DNA from: Acetobacteraceae bacterium
Lineage (GTDB): Bacteria > Pseudomonadota > Alphaproteobacteria > Acetobacterales > Acetobacteraceae
DNA: 12,616 bases
Direction: 5' to 3'
NCBI GenBank assembly: GCA_003164305.1
Contig: PLSZ01000049.1
Span: 1 to 12,616, forward strand
The notes under the pieces: generated by a model
Database searches by the model: none
What the model was told of the DNA's origin: nothing
What the model saw: the letters and a program-made list of their open reading frames with translations, nothing else
Made by a program: the position numbers and the translations under genes
In this document: positions 1 to 7,095 of the stretch, in pieces
Numbering within the stretch: the stretch's first letter is position 1
How the letters are laid out: each line of letters starts with the position of its first letter

Positions 1-552
1 GTCGTTCATGATCTCACAGATCACCGCGGACGGATTAAGCCCGGCCTTACGGGCGATATCGACCGATGCCTCGGTGTGACCGGCGCGGACCAGAGTGCCG
101 CCTTCGCGGGCGAGTAGCGGAAACACGTGGCCGGGCGTGGTAATGTCGTCGCGCGTGCTTTCGGCCTGGATCGCCACGGCGATGGTCCGGGCGCGGTCGG
201 CGGCGGAAATCCCGGTGGTCACGCCTTCCCGCGCCTCGATGGACACCGTGAACGCGGTTTGATGCCGTGTGCCGTTCTGCTGGCTCATCAGCGGCAGGCC
301 GAGTTTTTCGACCCGTTGCCGCGTCATCGCCAGGCAGATCAGCCCGCGCGCGTGACGGGCCATGAAATTGATCGCGTCCGGTGTGGCGAATTGCGCGGGA
401 ATAATCAAATCGCCTTCGTTTTCCCGGTCCTCATCGTCGACCAGGATGAACATCCGCCCGTTACGCGCTTCCTCGATCAGTTCCTCGGCGCTGGAGAGAT
501 ACTTCGACAGCTCCGCGCTGACGATCGCTTCGCGTAGGGCCAGGTTTTCCAT
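1..552 (-). CDS. ribB: 3,4-dihydroxy-2-butanone 4-phosphate synthase, N-terminal domain (partial, cut by window edge)
   Basis: This enzyme converts ribulose 5-phosphate to formate and 3,4-dihydroxy-2-butanone 4-phosphate, the four-carbon precursor of riboflavin. I translated 184 residues from the ATG at 552-550, open to the window edge. The acidic [10 protein letters not shown] motif (about residues 40-49) gives the metal and substrate ligands. [16 protein letters not shown] and the catalytic RAGHTEA histidine region follow in the usual order. The ATG shares one base with the TAA stop of the upstream riboflavin synthase gene (TAATG), which suggests translational coupling. The far end is missing, so I cannot tell a stand-alone RibB from a RibBA fusion carrying a GTP cyclohydrolase II domain; both are common in alphaproteobacteria. 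Identity is very secure; only the C-terminal architecture is open. Confidence 0.96.
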   Translation of the reverse strand, partial: MENLALREAIVSAELSKYLSSAEELIEEARNGRMFILVDDEDRENEGDLIIPAQFATPDAINFMARHARGLICLAMTRQRVEKLGLPLMSQQNGTRHQTAFTVSIEAREGVTTGISAADRARTIAVAIQAESTRDDITTPGHVFPLLAREGGTLVRAGHTEASVDIARKAGLNPSAVICEIMND

Positions 553-1151
553 TACGTCGTCTCCGCGAGCCGGGCCACATAGCGCGCCAGCATGTCGATC
601 TCGATGTTGACCTTATCGCCGGGCTTCAATGTGCCGAAGCTGGTGACCGAGGCCGTGTGGGGAATTACGTTCACGCCGAACATATCATCCTTCACATCAT
701 TGACCGTCAACGACACCCCATTCACGGCGACGCTGCCTTTCACCGCGATGAAGCGCGCCAACGGCTTCGGGACCCGGAACATCCATCGCGTCGAGCCATT
801 TTCCGCTGTCGCCGACACGGCCTCTCCGACACCGTCGGCGTGGCCGGACACCATGTGACCGCCGAGTTCATCGCCGATTTTCAACGACCGCTCCAGGTTC
901 ACCTGGGTACCCACGGACCATTCGCCAAGCGTCGTGCACGCCAAGGTTTCCGCTGAGGCATCGACGGCGAAGCTGTCCGGGTTCACCTCCACCGCCGTCA
1001 GGCAACAGCCGTTGCACGCGATCGAGGCGCCAAGCGCGATCGACGCGGTATCCGGCCAGGGGGTCGCGATGGCGACGCGCATGTCCTTGCCGTCGCCAAT
1101 CGGCAGGATGGCGCGAACGGTGCCAAGCGCGGTGATGATCCCGGTGAACAT
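552..1151 (-). CDS. ribE: Riboflavin synthase, alpha chain
   Basis: This enzyme dismutates two 6,7-dimethyl-8-ribityllumazine molecules to riboflavin and a pyrimidinedione, the last step of the pathway. The 199-residue protein has the expected length and the two tandem lumazine-binding barrels. The N-terminus is the hallmark MFTGII. The first repeat carries [12 protein letters not shown] and [11 protein letters not shown]; the second carries [15 protein letters not shown] and [10 protein letters not shown]. The start ATG (1151-1149) abuts the ribD stop (TGAATG), and the stop overlaps the ribB start, so the three genes are almost certainly one transcript, probably coupled in translation. The gene is also called ribC in some organisms. 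Nothing unusual was seen. Confidence 0.97.
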   Translation of the reverse strand: MFTGIITALGTVRAILPIGDGKDMRVAIATPWPDTASIALGASIACNGCCLTAVEVNPDSFAVDASAETLACTTLGEWSVGTQVNLERSLKIGDELGGHMVSGHADGVGEAVSATAENGSTRWMFRVPKPLARFIAVKGSVAVNGVSLTVNDVKDDMFGVNVIPHTASVTSFGTLKPGDKVNIEIDMLARYVARLAETT

Positions 1152-2261
1152 TCAGGTCGGCCTCTTGAATTCGGTCAGCGTGTCGGCACCGAGAGGCGTC
1201 ACACGCTCACGGACGTAGCGCGGCATCATAGCAAGTTTTTCAATCCCGAAACCCTGCACCGAGGGCCAGCCGTCGCCGCCCATCACGCCGGGCGCGTGAA
1301 ACCAGGCGATTCTGTCGACGAAATCGCCGCGAATGAACGATGCCGCGACCTGGCCGCCACCTTCCACCAGCACGCGGGTCAGCCCAGATTCGGCCAGAGC
1401 ACGCATCCCATCGGTCAGGTCGATGCCGGCGGCGCCATGATCGACCTGCAGCACGGTTGCCCCCAGATCCGTGAAGGCCTCGATGCGGGAAGGATCGGCG
1501 CCATCGCGGACCAGGAACCATAACGGCGCCTCGGCCGCCGTTTGCGCCAGTTTGCTGGTCAGAGGCGTGCGCAAATGGCTATCGACGATGACCCGGACCA
1601 CCGGTGTCGAGCGAAAGCCGGCGATGCGGCAGGTCAGTTCCGGATTATCCGCGATGACGGTGCCGACGCCGGCCAGCACCGCGTCATGCCGGCCGCGGAG
1701 CGCATGCGCCATCAGGCGTGCGTCCGGTCCGGTAATCCATTGGCTCTCCCCTGTCCCGGTGGCGATCTTGCCATCCAGTGTCGTGGCCAGCTTCAGCGTG
1801 ATCATCGGCCGGTCCTGGGTCACCCGAAGGAAGAATCCCGCGAGATCCGTCTGAGCTTCGCTTTCCAGTAATCCATGCTCGACCGCGATGCCGGCCTCCC
1901 GCAATGTCGCGACGCCCTGGCTATCGACACGTTTATCGGGATCGAGGGCGGCGATCACCACGCGCGCGACGCCGGCCTGGATCAACGCATCGGTGCACGG
2001 CGGAGTTTGGCCCCAGTGGCAGCATGGCTCCAACGTCACATAAGCGGTGGCACCGCGCGCGGCTTCACCAGCCTGGGATAAAGCTGTGGGTTCCGCGTGG
2101 GGTCTTCCGCCATTGCCTGTATAACCTCGGCCAACGACCCTTCCGTCGCGTACCAATACACATCCTACCGACGGGTTAGGCCAGGTTGTCCCCAACCCGC
2201 GCCGCGCCAGGGCCAACGCGGCTCGCATGTGGTTCAGGTCGTCTTCGGCGGGTTCTGGCAT
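1152..2261 (-). CDS. ribD: Bifunctional diaminohydroxyphosphoribosylaminopyrimidine deaminase / 5-amino-6-(5-phosphoribosylamino)uracil reductase
   Basis: RibD performs the second and third steps after GTP cyclohydrolase II: deamination of the pyrimidine, then NADPH-dependent reduction of the ribosyl side chain. The 369-residue length fits the two-domain family. The deaminase domain (about residues 8-145) has the zinc signature: H55-A-E57 followed by PCC (C80) and TPPC (C89), so the zinc ligands and catalytic Glu are present. The reductase domain starts near residue 150 (MITLKLATTLDGKIATGTGESQWITG) and contains the late RVLVEGGGQVAASF segment. The start is the ATG at 2261-2259, with a modest GGTGA ribosome-binding site about nine bases upstream. 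This is the first gene of the rib cluster, diverging from the liv operon. I see no FMN riboswitch upstream; the leader lacks the conserved RFN core. Confidence 0.97.
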   Translation of the reverse strand: MPEPAEDDLNHMRAALALARRGLGTTWPNPSVGCVLVRDGRVVGRGYTGNGGRPHAEPTALSQAGEAARGATAYVTLEPCCHWGQTPPCTDALIQAGVARVVIAALDPDKRVDSQGVATLREAGIAVEHGLLESEAQTDLAGFFLRVTQDRPMITLKLATTLDGKIATGTGESQWITGPDARLMAHALRGRHDAVLAGVGTVIADNPELTCRIAGFRSTPVVRVIVDSHLRTPLTSKLAQTAAEAPLWFLVRDGADPSRIEAFTDLGATVLQVDHGAAGIDLTDGMRALAESGLTRVLVEGGGQVAASFIRGDFVDRIAWFHAPGVMGGDGWPSVQGFGIEKLAMMPRYVRERVTPLGADTLTEFKRPT

Positions 2262-2331
2262 GACAATAAGATCACCATATTGGTAAGGTCCCCGAAATCC
2301 ACAGGGCCATCCTACCTCACTTCCCTAAGAA

Positions 2332-2349
2332 TCTAATCTAAGGATTAGA
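2332..2349. promoter_or_regulatory. AT-rich inverted repeat between the divergent rib and liv operons
   Basis: TCTAATC, a four-base spacer TAAG, and GATTAGA form a perfect 7-bp inverted repeat. It sits in the shared upstream region, about 70 bases before ribD and about 85 bases before the proposed liv -35 box. It is markedly AT-rich in a GC-rich window. This fits an operator for a dimeric regulator or part of the ribD promoter (TAGATT on the minus strand resembles a -10 box). No transcription factor gene lies nearby. The function is inference only. Confidence 0.4.
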
Positions 2350-2417
2350 GAGTGGCTGGTCATCTGACGTCGGGGTAGGGACATCCATATCGCGAGACCG
2401 AGGGCGCCCTGACCGCA

Positions 2418-2447
2418 TTGACGGGCTACCGGAACGCAACCTATTGT
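2418..2447 (+). promoter_or_regulatory. Probable sigma70-type promoter of the liv operon
   Basis: TTGACG (2418-2423) matches five of six bases of the -35 consensus. It is followed after 18 bases by TATTGT (2442-2447), which matches four of six of the -10 consensus. Transcription would start near 2455, giving a leader of about 45 bases before the livH GTG start. A perfect 10-bp palindrome, AGGGCGCCCT (2401-2410), lies just upstream of the -35 box and could be a regulatory site. The TTG at 2444, the furthest upstream start of the livH frame, falls inside this -10 box, which argues against it being the start codon. Confidence 0.55.
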
Positions 2448-2482
2448 CCAAATCAATATGCGGCGCCCGGACGGCCCGCGAT

Positions 2483-2491
2483 AAAGGGAGG
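2483..2491 (+). promoter_or_regulatory. Ribosome-binding site that fixes the livH GTG start
   Basis: AAAGGGAGG is the best Shine-Dalgarno match near the start of livH and lies nine bases before GTG 2501. Its GAGG (2488-2491) can also pair with CCTC (2496-2499) across a four-base loop, so a small hairpin could partly hide it. That pairing is short and may not matter. Confidence 0.7.
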
Positions 2492-2500
2492 CCGCCCTCG

Positions 2501-3382
2501 GTGGAAGACGCCGCGCGTCTGTTACAGCTCGTCGTCAATGGGGCGGCGGCTGGTTGCATTTATGGATTGATCGCGCTCGGGTTCGTCTTGATTTACAAGG
2601 CGACCGAGATGGTGAACTTCGCCCAGGGCGACATCATGATGCTCGGGGGATTTGTCGCTTATAGCGCGGTGGCGCATTGGGGACTCAATTATTGGGTCGG
2701 CGGGTTGCTCGCCGTCGCGATCACGGCGATGTTTGGCTACGCGCTCGACGCGATCGTGTTGCGACGAGTCATCGGACAACCGCAGTTCGCCGTCGTTATG
2801 TTAACGCTCGGTCTGGGATTTATATTCCGCGCCGGCGCGGGCATCGTATGGGGATACGATTCCGTTGGGTTCGACACGCCATTCACCAATCGTACGGTTA
2901 AACTTGGCTCGCTGGTGTTGGGCGAGGACAATCTGTCGATCATCGTCGGCACGATGCTGCTTTGCGGGGTTCTCTACCTGTTTTTCGCCCGGACGCGGTT
3001 GGGCGTCGCAATGCAGGCGGCGTCGCAAAATCAGCTCGCCGCCTATTACATGGGGATTCCGGTTCGTAACGTCTTTTCGATGATCTGGGCTATCAGCGCC
3101 GGGGTCGCGGCGGTGGCGGGGATTTTGTTGTCGCCGGTGTCCATGATCGACGTGAACATGGGATTTCTGGGCATCAAAGCTTTCGCCGCCGCGGTGATCG
3201 GTGGGTTCGGTAGTATCCCCGGCTCGTTGATCGGTGGTGTGTTCGTCGGCATCGTGGAACAGCTCGCGGGGTATTATTTGCCGGCTGGGTTTCAGGAGGT
3301 CACCTCCAATATCGTGCTGTTGGGCATGTTGTTCGTGCGGCCGCAGGGCCTCTTCGCTGAACGTATGGGCAAGAGGGTCTGA
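2501..3382 (+). CDS. livH: Branched-chain amino acid-type ABC transporter permease, LivH family
   Basis: This is one of two inner-membrane permeases of a HAAT-family importer. I place the start at GTG 2501. It has a strong ribosome-binding site, AAAGGGAGG at 2483-2491, nine bases upstream, and gives the normal LivH N-terminus (LLQLVVNGAAAGCIYGLIALGFVLIY) in a 293-residue protein. The frame extends back to a TTG at 2444, but that lies in the likely -10 box. Family hallmarks include MVNFAQGDIMMLGGF near residue 40 and the late AAAVIGGFGSIPGSLIGG segment with the EAA-like coupling region. The chain is hydrophobic throughout and ends in FVRPQGLFAERMGKRV. It is followed after 5 bases by livM. The transported substrate cannot be read from the permease; these systems also carry aromatic acids, amides, urea and other small organic acids. 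Confidence 0.93.
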   Translation: MEDAARLLQLVVNGAAAGCIYGLIALGFVLIYKATEMVNFAQGDIMMLGGFVAYSAVAHWGLNYWVGGLLAVAITAMFGYALDAIVLRRVIGQPQFAVVMLTLGLGFIFRAGAGIVWGYDSVGFDTPFTNRTVKLGSLVLGEDNLSIIVGTMLLCGVLYLFFARTRLGVAMQAASQNQLAAYYMGIPVRNVFSMIWAISAGVAAVAGILLSPVSMIDVNMGFLGIKAFAAAVIGGFGSIPGSLIGGVFVGIVEQLAGYYLPAGFQEVTSNIVLLGMLFVRPQGLFAERMGKRV

Positions 3383-3387
3383 TCGGC

Positions 3388-4464
3388 ATGCGTTATCTGT
3401 TCCGAACCAATTATCAGCAGGATATCCGGGCATGGCGCCATGGCGGCGACGTGTTCTGGTACGGCCTGCTGATCGTCATGGTGTTGATTATCCCGTTCGT
3501 ATTGGGTGAGTTTTACGTTGGCGAGATGGGTGGCGTGTTTATCTTCGCCATCGCCGGCGTCGGCCTGATGCTTCTGGTCGGCTATACTGGGCTGATCAGC
3601 CTGGGTCACGCGGCGTTCCTCGGCATCGGCGCCTACACGAACTCGGTCTTGTTGGCCCAGGGAGTGCCGTTTTTGTTGACTTTGCCGGCGGCTGGGTTGC
3701 TGACGGCGTTCTTTGGCGCGGCGATCGGCCGGCCGACGTTACGCATGAGCGGATTGTACCTCGCGATCGCGACATTGGCGTTCGGAAGCATCGTCGGCAC
3801 GGTGTTCCAGAAGTGGAACGCGGTCACCGGCGGGTTCGATGGCTTCGCCGTGCCGACGCCTTACGTGTTCGGATTTTCGGTGGAGGGCGCGACCGGCGTT
3901 TATTATACGTCGTTCGCCGTGTTGGTGTTCGTGCTGTGGTTGTCGGTCAATCTGCTGCGTTCGCCGATGGGCCGCGCGATGGTGGCGATCCGCGATAGTG
4001 AGGTCTCGGCGCAAAGCATGGGGATCCATCTCGCCAAGTACAAGACCTTGGCGTTCGCGATCAGCGCCGGGATCACGGGCCTGGCCGGCGCGTTATTCGC
4101 GCATTATGTGCGGTTTTTGGCGCCTGACGCGTTCGACGTGCTGCTGTCTGTGCAGTTCGTCACGATCGTGTTTGTCGGTGGGCTCGGGTCGTTGCGCGGC
4201 GCGGTACTGGGCTCGATCTTCGTGCGGCTGTTGCCTCAGGCGATCGCCATCGTGCGGGACGATCTGCCGTTTGGGATTGGCCGTCTGCCAGGCCTGGAGC
4301 CGTCGTTGTTCGGACTGGTCCTGGTGCTGGTCATCCTGTTTCAGCCCGGTGGTATGAATGGGCTGTGGCTGAAGACCAAGCTTTGGTTCCAGGCCTATCC
4401 GTTCATGCGGCAATCCAGTGGCCGGCGGCAGAAATCCTACGCCCGATCGGAGCGTCTGAGATGA
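3388..4464 (+). CDS. livM: Branched-chain amino acid-type ABC transporter permease, LivM family
   Basis: This is the second inner-membrane permease of the importer, paired with LivH. The 358-residue protein has the characteristic LivM block GYTGLISLGHAAFLGIGAYT (about residues 68-87), then RPTLRMSGLYLAIATLAFG and the coupling-region block GGLGSLRGAVLGSIF near residue 265. Several long hydrophobic segments separate these. A basic tail of about 35 residues follows the last membrane segment, after the conserved LFQPGGMNGLW. A purine-rich AAGAGGG precedes the ATG. The stop overlaps the livG start as ATGA, so the two are probably translationally coupled. Identification is secure at family level; the substrate is not known. 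Confidence 0.94.
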   Translation: MRYLFRTNYQQDIRAWRHGGDVFWYGLLIVMVLIIPFVLGEFYVGEMGGVFIFAIAGVGLMLLVGYTGLISLGHAAFLGIGAYTNSVLLAQGVPFLLTLPAAGLLTAFFGAAIGRPTLRMSGLYLAIATLAFGSIVGTVFQKWNAVTGGFDGFAVPTPYVFGFSVEGATGVYYTSFAVLVFVLWLSVNLLRSPMGRAMVAIRDSEVSAQSMGIHLAKYKTLAFAISAGITGLAGALFAHYVRFLAPDAFDVLLSVQFVTIVFVGGLGSLRGAVLGSIFVRLLPQAIAIVRDDLPFGIGRLPGLEPSLFGLVLVLVILFQPGGMNGLWLKTKLWFQAYPFMRQSSGRRQKSYARSERLR

Positions 4465-5240
4465 GCGTTTTGTTCGAGGCCAAGGAAATCTCGGTCCGTT
4501 TCGGCGGCATTCGCGCTGTCGACTCGGTCAGCTTCGAAGTTGAGAAAGGTGAGATTTTCTCGATCATAGGGCCGAATGGCGCCGGCAAGACCACGATCTT
4601 CAATCTCATCAGCCGGATTTATAATACCACCGAAGGCCAGCTGCTGTTCGACGGCCACGACATCACACGGACGCCACCTTACATGATCGCCAGCCTGGGG
4701 ATCGCGCGCACATTCCAGAACATCGAGTTGTTCGCCAACGCGACGTTGTTGCAGAACCTTCTGATCGGGCGGCATTGTCACTCCACCGTCGGATATTTGT
4801 CGCAGATCATGTTTCTGCCCTCGACCCGCCGCGCGGAAATCGTGCATCGGGAAAAGGTCGAGGAAGTCATCGCTTTCCTCGACCTGCAACGATACCGGGA
4901 TACCCTGATCGCCAATTTGCCGTACGGCGTACGCAAGGTTGTCGAACTCGGTCGCGCGCTGTGCACGGAGCCGAAGTTGCTGTTGCTGGATGAGCCCTCG
5001 TCCGGACTGAATGTCGAAGAGACCGAAGGCATGGGGTTCTGGATCGAGGACATCAAGAAAGACCTCGGTATCACCGTGATCATGGTCGAGCATGACATGG
5101 CGCTGGTTTCGCAGGTCTCCGACCGGGTCATGGCATTGAACTACGGCAAGGTGCTGGCGATGGGCACTCCGCACGAAGTGCAAACGCATCCTGAGGTCGT
5201 GCATGCTTATATCGGCGGCGAACTCGAGGTGGAGGCATGA
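4461..5240 (+). CDS. livG: Branched-chain amino acid-type ABC transporter ATP-binding protein, LivG family
   Basis: This cytoplasmic ATPase subunit drives the importer together with LivF. The start is ATG 4461, which overlaps the livM stop as ATGA and gives the standard N-terminus (MSVLFEAKEISVRFGGIRAVD); the open frame extends further upstream inside livM but matches no family sequence there. The protein has 259 residues. It carries Walker A GPNGAGKT (37-44), Q-loop Gln86 in ARTFQNIELF, Walker B LLLLDEP (D177, E178), and switch His211 in VEHDM. The ABC signature is LPYGVRK (153-159), a variant of the usual LSxGQ; Gly156 is kept but the serine is proline. LivG-type subunits often have a relaxed signature here, so activity is still expected. 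The long insert between Q-loop and signature is normal for LivG. Confidence 0.95.
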   Translation: MSVLFEAKEISVRFGGIRAVDSVSFEVEKGEIFSIIGPNGAGKTTIFNLISRIYNTTEGQLLFDGHDITRTPPYMIASLGIARTFQNIELFANATLLQNLLIGRHCHSTVGYLSQIMFLPSTRRAEIVHREKVEEVIAFLDLQRYRDTLIANLPYGVRKVVELGRALCTEPKLLLLDEPSSGLNVEETEGMGFWIEDIKKDLGITVIMVEHDMALVSQVSDRVMALNYGKVLAMGTPHEVQTHPEVVHAYIGGELEVEA

Positions 5241-6010
5241 CCGAACCTCTGCTGCGCGTCGAGGGCATCGAAACGTTCTATGGCCCGATTCAGGCCATCC
5301 GTGGCGTGTCGCTGGAGGTTGGCGAGGGCCAGATCGTCACCGTACTGGGCGCGAATGGCGCCGGTAAAACCACGGTACTCCGCACCGTGTCCGGCATTCT
5401 GGATCCCGAGGGCGGCAAGGTCGTGTTCCAGGGCCAGAATATCGCGCACATGGCGCCGAACCTGGTCATGCGCATGGGGATTTGTCACGTTCCGGAAGGC
5501 CGGGAGGTGTTTCCCTTTCTGACGGTGCGGGAAAACCTGATGATGGGCTCTTACTCGCGACGCGACAGCGACGGGATCGCCAAAGATCTCGCATTGTGTT
5601 TCGACTATTTTCCGCGATTACAGGAACGGCAGCATCAGCGGGCTGGATTATTATCCGGTGGTGAGCAACAGATGCTGGCCATCAGCCGTGCGCTGATGGG
5701 ACGGCCGAAATTGCTGCTGCTGGACGAGCCGTCGTTGGGGTTGTCGCCTCTGTTGGTGCAGCAAATCTTCACCATCATCCGGCGTATCAATCAGGAGCAG
5801 GGCGTCGCCATTCTGCTGGTCGAACAGAACGCCCACATCGCCCTGAAGACCGCCGATTATGGCTACGTGCTGGAGGTTGGGCGCATCGTGACCCAGGACC
5901 ACTGCGCGACCTTGCTGACCCGCGACGACATCAAGGAGTTTTATCTCGGCCAGAAAGAGACGGGCGTCCGCGGCCAGCGGCGGTGGAAAAAGAGGCGGCT
6001 ATGGAACTGA
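5237..6010 (+). CDS. livF: Branched-chain amino acid-type ABC transporter ATP-binding protein, LivF family
   Basis: This is the second ATPase subunit, forming a heterodimer with LivG on the cytoplasmic face. The 257-residue protein has Walker A GANGAGKT (38-45), the LivF-typical GICHVPEGREVFPFLTVREN stretch, a canonical signature LSGGEQ (139-144), and Walker B LLLLDEPSLGLSP (D163, E164). The switch position is Gln197 in LVEQNA, which is normal for LivF. The start overlaps the livG stop as ATGA. The last 15 or so residues (GVRGQRRWKKRRLWN) are unusually basic and run past the usual FYLG ending; this extension also encodes the ribosome-binding site and start of the next gene, overlapping it by 10 bases. 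Family assignment is secure. Confidence 0.95.
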   Translation: MTEPLLRVEGIETFYGPIQAIRGVSLEVGEGQIVTVLGANGAGKTTVLRTVSGILDPEGGKVVFQGQNIAHMAPNLVMRMGICHVPEGREVFPFLTVRENLMMGSYSRRDSDGIAKDLALCFDYFPRLQERQHQRAGLLSGGEQQMLAISRALMGRPKLLLLDEPSLGLSPLLVQQIFTIIRRINQEQGVAILLVEQNAHIALKTADYGYVLEVGRIVTQDHCATLLTRDDIKEFYLGQKETGVRGQRRWKKRRLWN

Positions 6011-7095
6011 GCGCCACCATCCCCGCGCTGCTGAGCCAACAGGTCGCGACTTATGGCTCCGAAACGATCTTGCGAAAAAAGGATCGCGGGATCTGGAACG
6101 CCGTCACCTGGTCGGACCTCGATGCGCGGGTGCGGGAGATCGGGCAAGGATTGCGCGCCGCTGGGCTGACGCCGGGAGGCGCGGTGGCGGTGTTGTCGGA
6201 AACACGACCGGAATTCGTCTACGTGGACCTCGCGATTTTGGGTTGCGGCGCGGCCAGTGTCGCGGTTCATCCGGAGGAAGAGGCCGCCAGAGTCAGCGAA
6301 ATCCTGCGGGACACCGGCGCGTCGTGCGCGATCGTCGAAGGCGAAGAGCAGCTCGACAAAGTGCTTGGCATTCGGGACGGCTGTCCGGCATTGCGGCTGA
6401 TTGTGATCATCGACATGAAGGGGCTGCGGGATTTCAGCGACCCGGGCTGCGTGAGCCTCACGGATTTGATTTCCGGCGGGACAGGGCAATCGGACTGGAA
6501 AGCCGCGACCGCTTCCGTGGCGCCAGACCAGACCGCCGGTATCTTGGTCACGGTCGGCGGACTGGGAAGGTTGATCTCTCACGCGGAAATCATGCGGCAG
6601 ATTGAGGCGTCGGGCGGTACGTTGGGCGTCCAATCCGGTGACGAGCGGTTGGCGGTGCTGCCGATGTCCGACCCGACCGAACGCGTGCTTGGCCTTTATC
6701 TGGCGCTGAAGCATCGTATCGTGAGCAACTATCTTGAAAATCCCGAAACGGCGACGGAAAACCTGCGCGAGGTAAAGCCGACCGTGTTTGGCGCCAACTG
6801 CGAAGCGTGGGAACGCCTGCATGCCAGGACGACCGCCTTGGCCGCGAACGCCACCGCCGTACAAAAAGCGTTGTATCGCTGGGCGATCAACGCCGGCGCC
6901 AGCGGCGGCCTGATGGGCGCGCTGGCGAATTGCCTGGTGTTACCCGCGATTCGTGGGCAACTTGGCTTTGGCAGGCTTCGGGTGGCCTATGTCGGCGACC
7001 GCGCGATCCCTTCCGAAATCGACCACTGGGCGCGCGGGCTTGGAATAACGGTTCGGTATATCAATCCGTTCCAACAGGGAGAGACGCATGCTTAA
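6001..7095 (+). CDS. Truncated, degenerate AMP-dependent acyl-CoA synthetase-like protein (probable pseudoenzyme)
   Basis: The 364-residue product resembles the N-terminal part of long-chain acyl-CoA synthetases (AMP-binding superfamily, normally about 600-650 residues), which often sit in HAAT transporter operons. Recognisable segments are the start (IPALLSQQVATYGSETILRKKDRGIW), TWSDLDARVREIGQGL, LPMSDPTERVLGLYLALKHRI (219-240), and ENLREVKPTVFGANCEAWERLHA (253-275). Two essential parts are gone. The P-loop, normally YTSGTTGxPKG, reads VTVGGLGRLIS (183-193). The chain also stops at VRYINPF, where the YGxTE motif should begin, so the ATP-binding A5/A7 motifs and C-terminal lysine domain are absent. 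Catalysis seems impossible, yet the frame is open with no internal stop. ATG 6001 has AAAGAGG upstream; GTG 5983 in frame is the alternative. The end overlaps the next gene by 8 bases. It is either a retained pseudoenzyme or a decaying remnant. Confidence 0.75.
   Translation: MELSATIPALLSQQVATYGSETILRKKDRGIWNAVTWSDLDARVREIGQGLRAAGLTPGGAVAVLSETRPEFVYVDLAILGCGAASVAVHPEEEAARVSEILRDTGASCAIVEGEEQLDKVLGIRDGCPALRLIVIIDMKGLRDFSDPGCVSLTDLISGGTGQSDWKAATASVAPDQTAGILVTVGGLGRLISHAEIMRQIEASGGTLGVQSGDERLAVLPMSDPTERVLGLYLALKHRIVSNYLENPETATENLREVKPTVFGANCEAWERLHARTTALAANATAVQKALYRWAINAGASGGLMGALANCLVLPAIRGQLGFGRLRVAYVGDRAIPSEIDHWARGLGITVRYINPFQQGETHA

Noticed and set aside
2262..2331. FMN riboswitch (RFN element) upstream of ribD
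   Set aside because: The space is short and the conserved RFN core sequences are not present on the minus strand.
2801..3433. A 210-codon minus-strand frame opposite livH
   Set aside because: Shadow of livH; composition dominated by His, Arg, Asp and Gln, with no family resemblance.
5983..6000. GTG 5983 as the start of the synthetase-like gene
   Set aside because: It lacks a good ribosome-binding site, whereas ATG 6001 has AAAGAGG at proper distance; the six extra residues do not match the family. It is not fully excluded.
5941..6864. A 307-codon antisense frame over livF and the synthetase-like gene
   Set aside because: It has the same antisense composition, no recognisable motif and no ribosome-binding site. 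It does show that long open frames arise easily here, so the open frame of the degenerate synthetase is not by itself proof of selection; the recognisable homology is what supports that gene.
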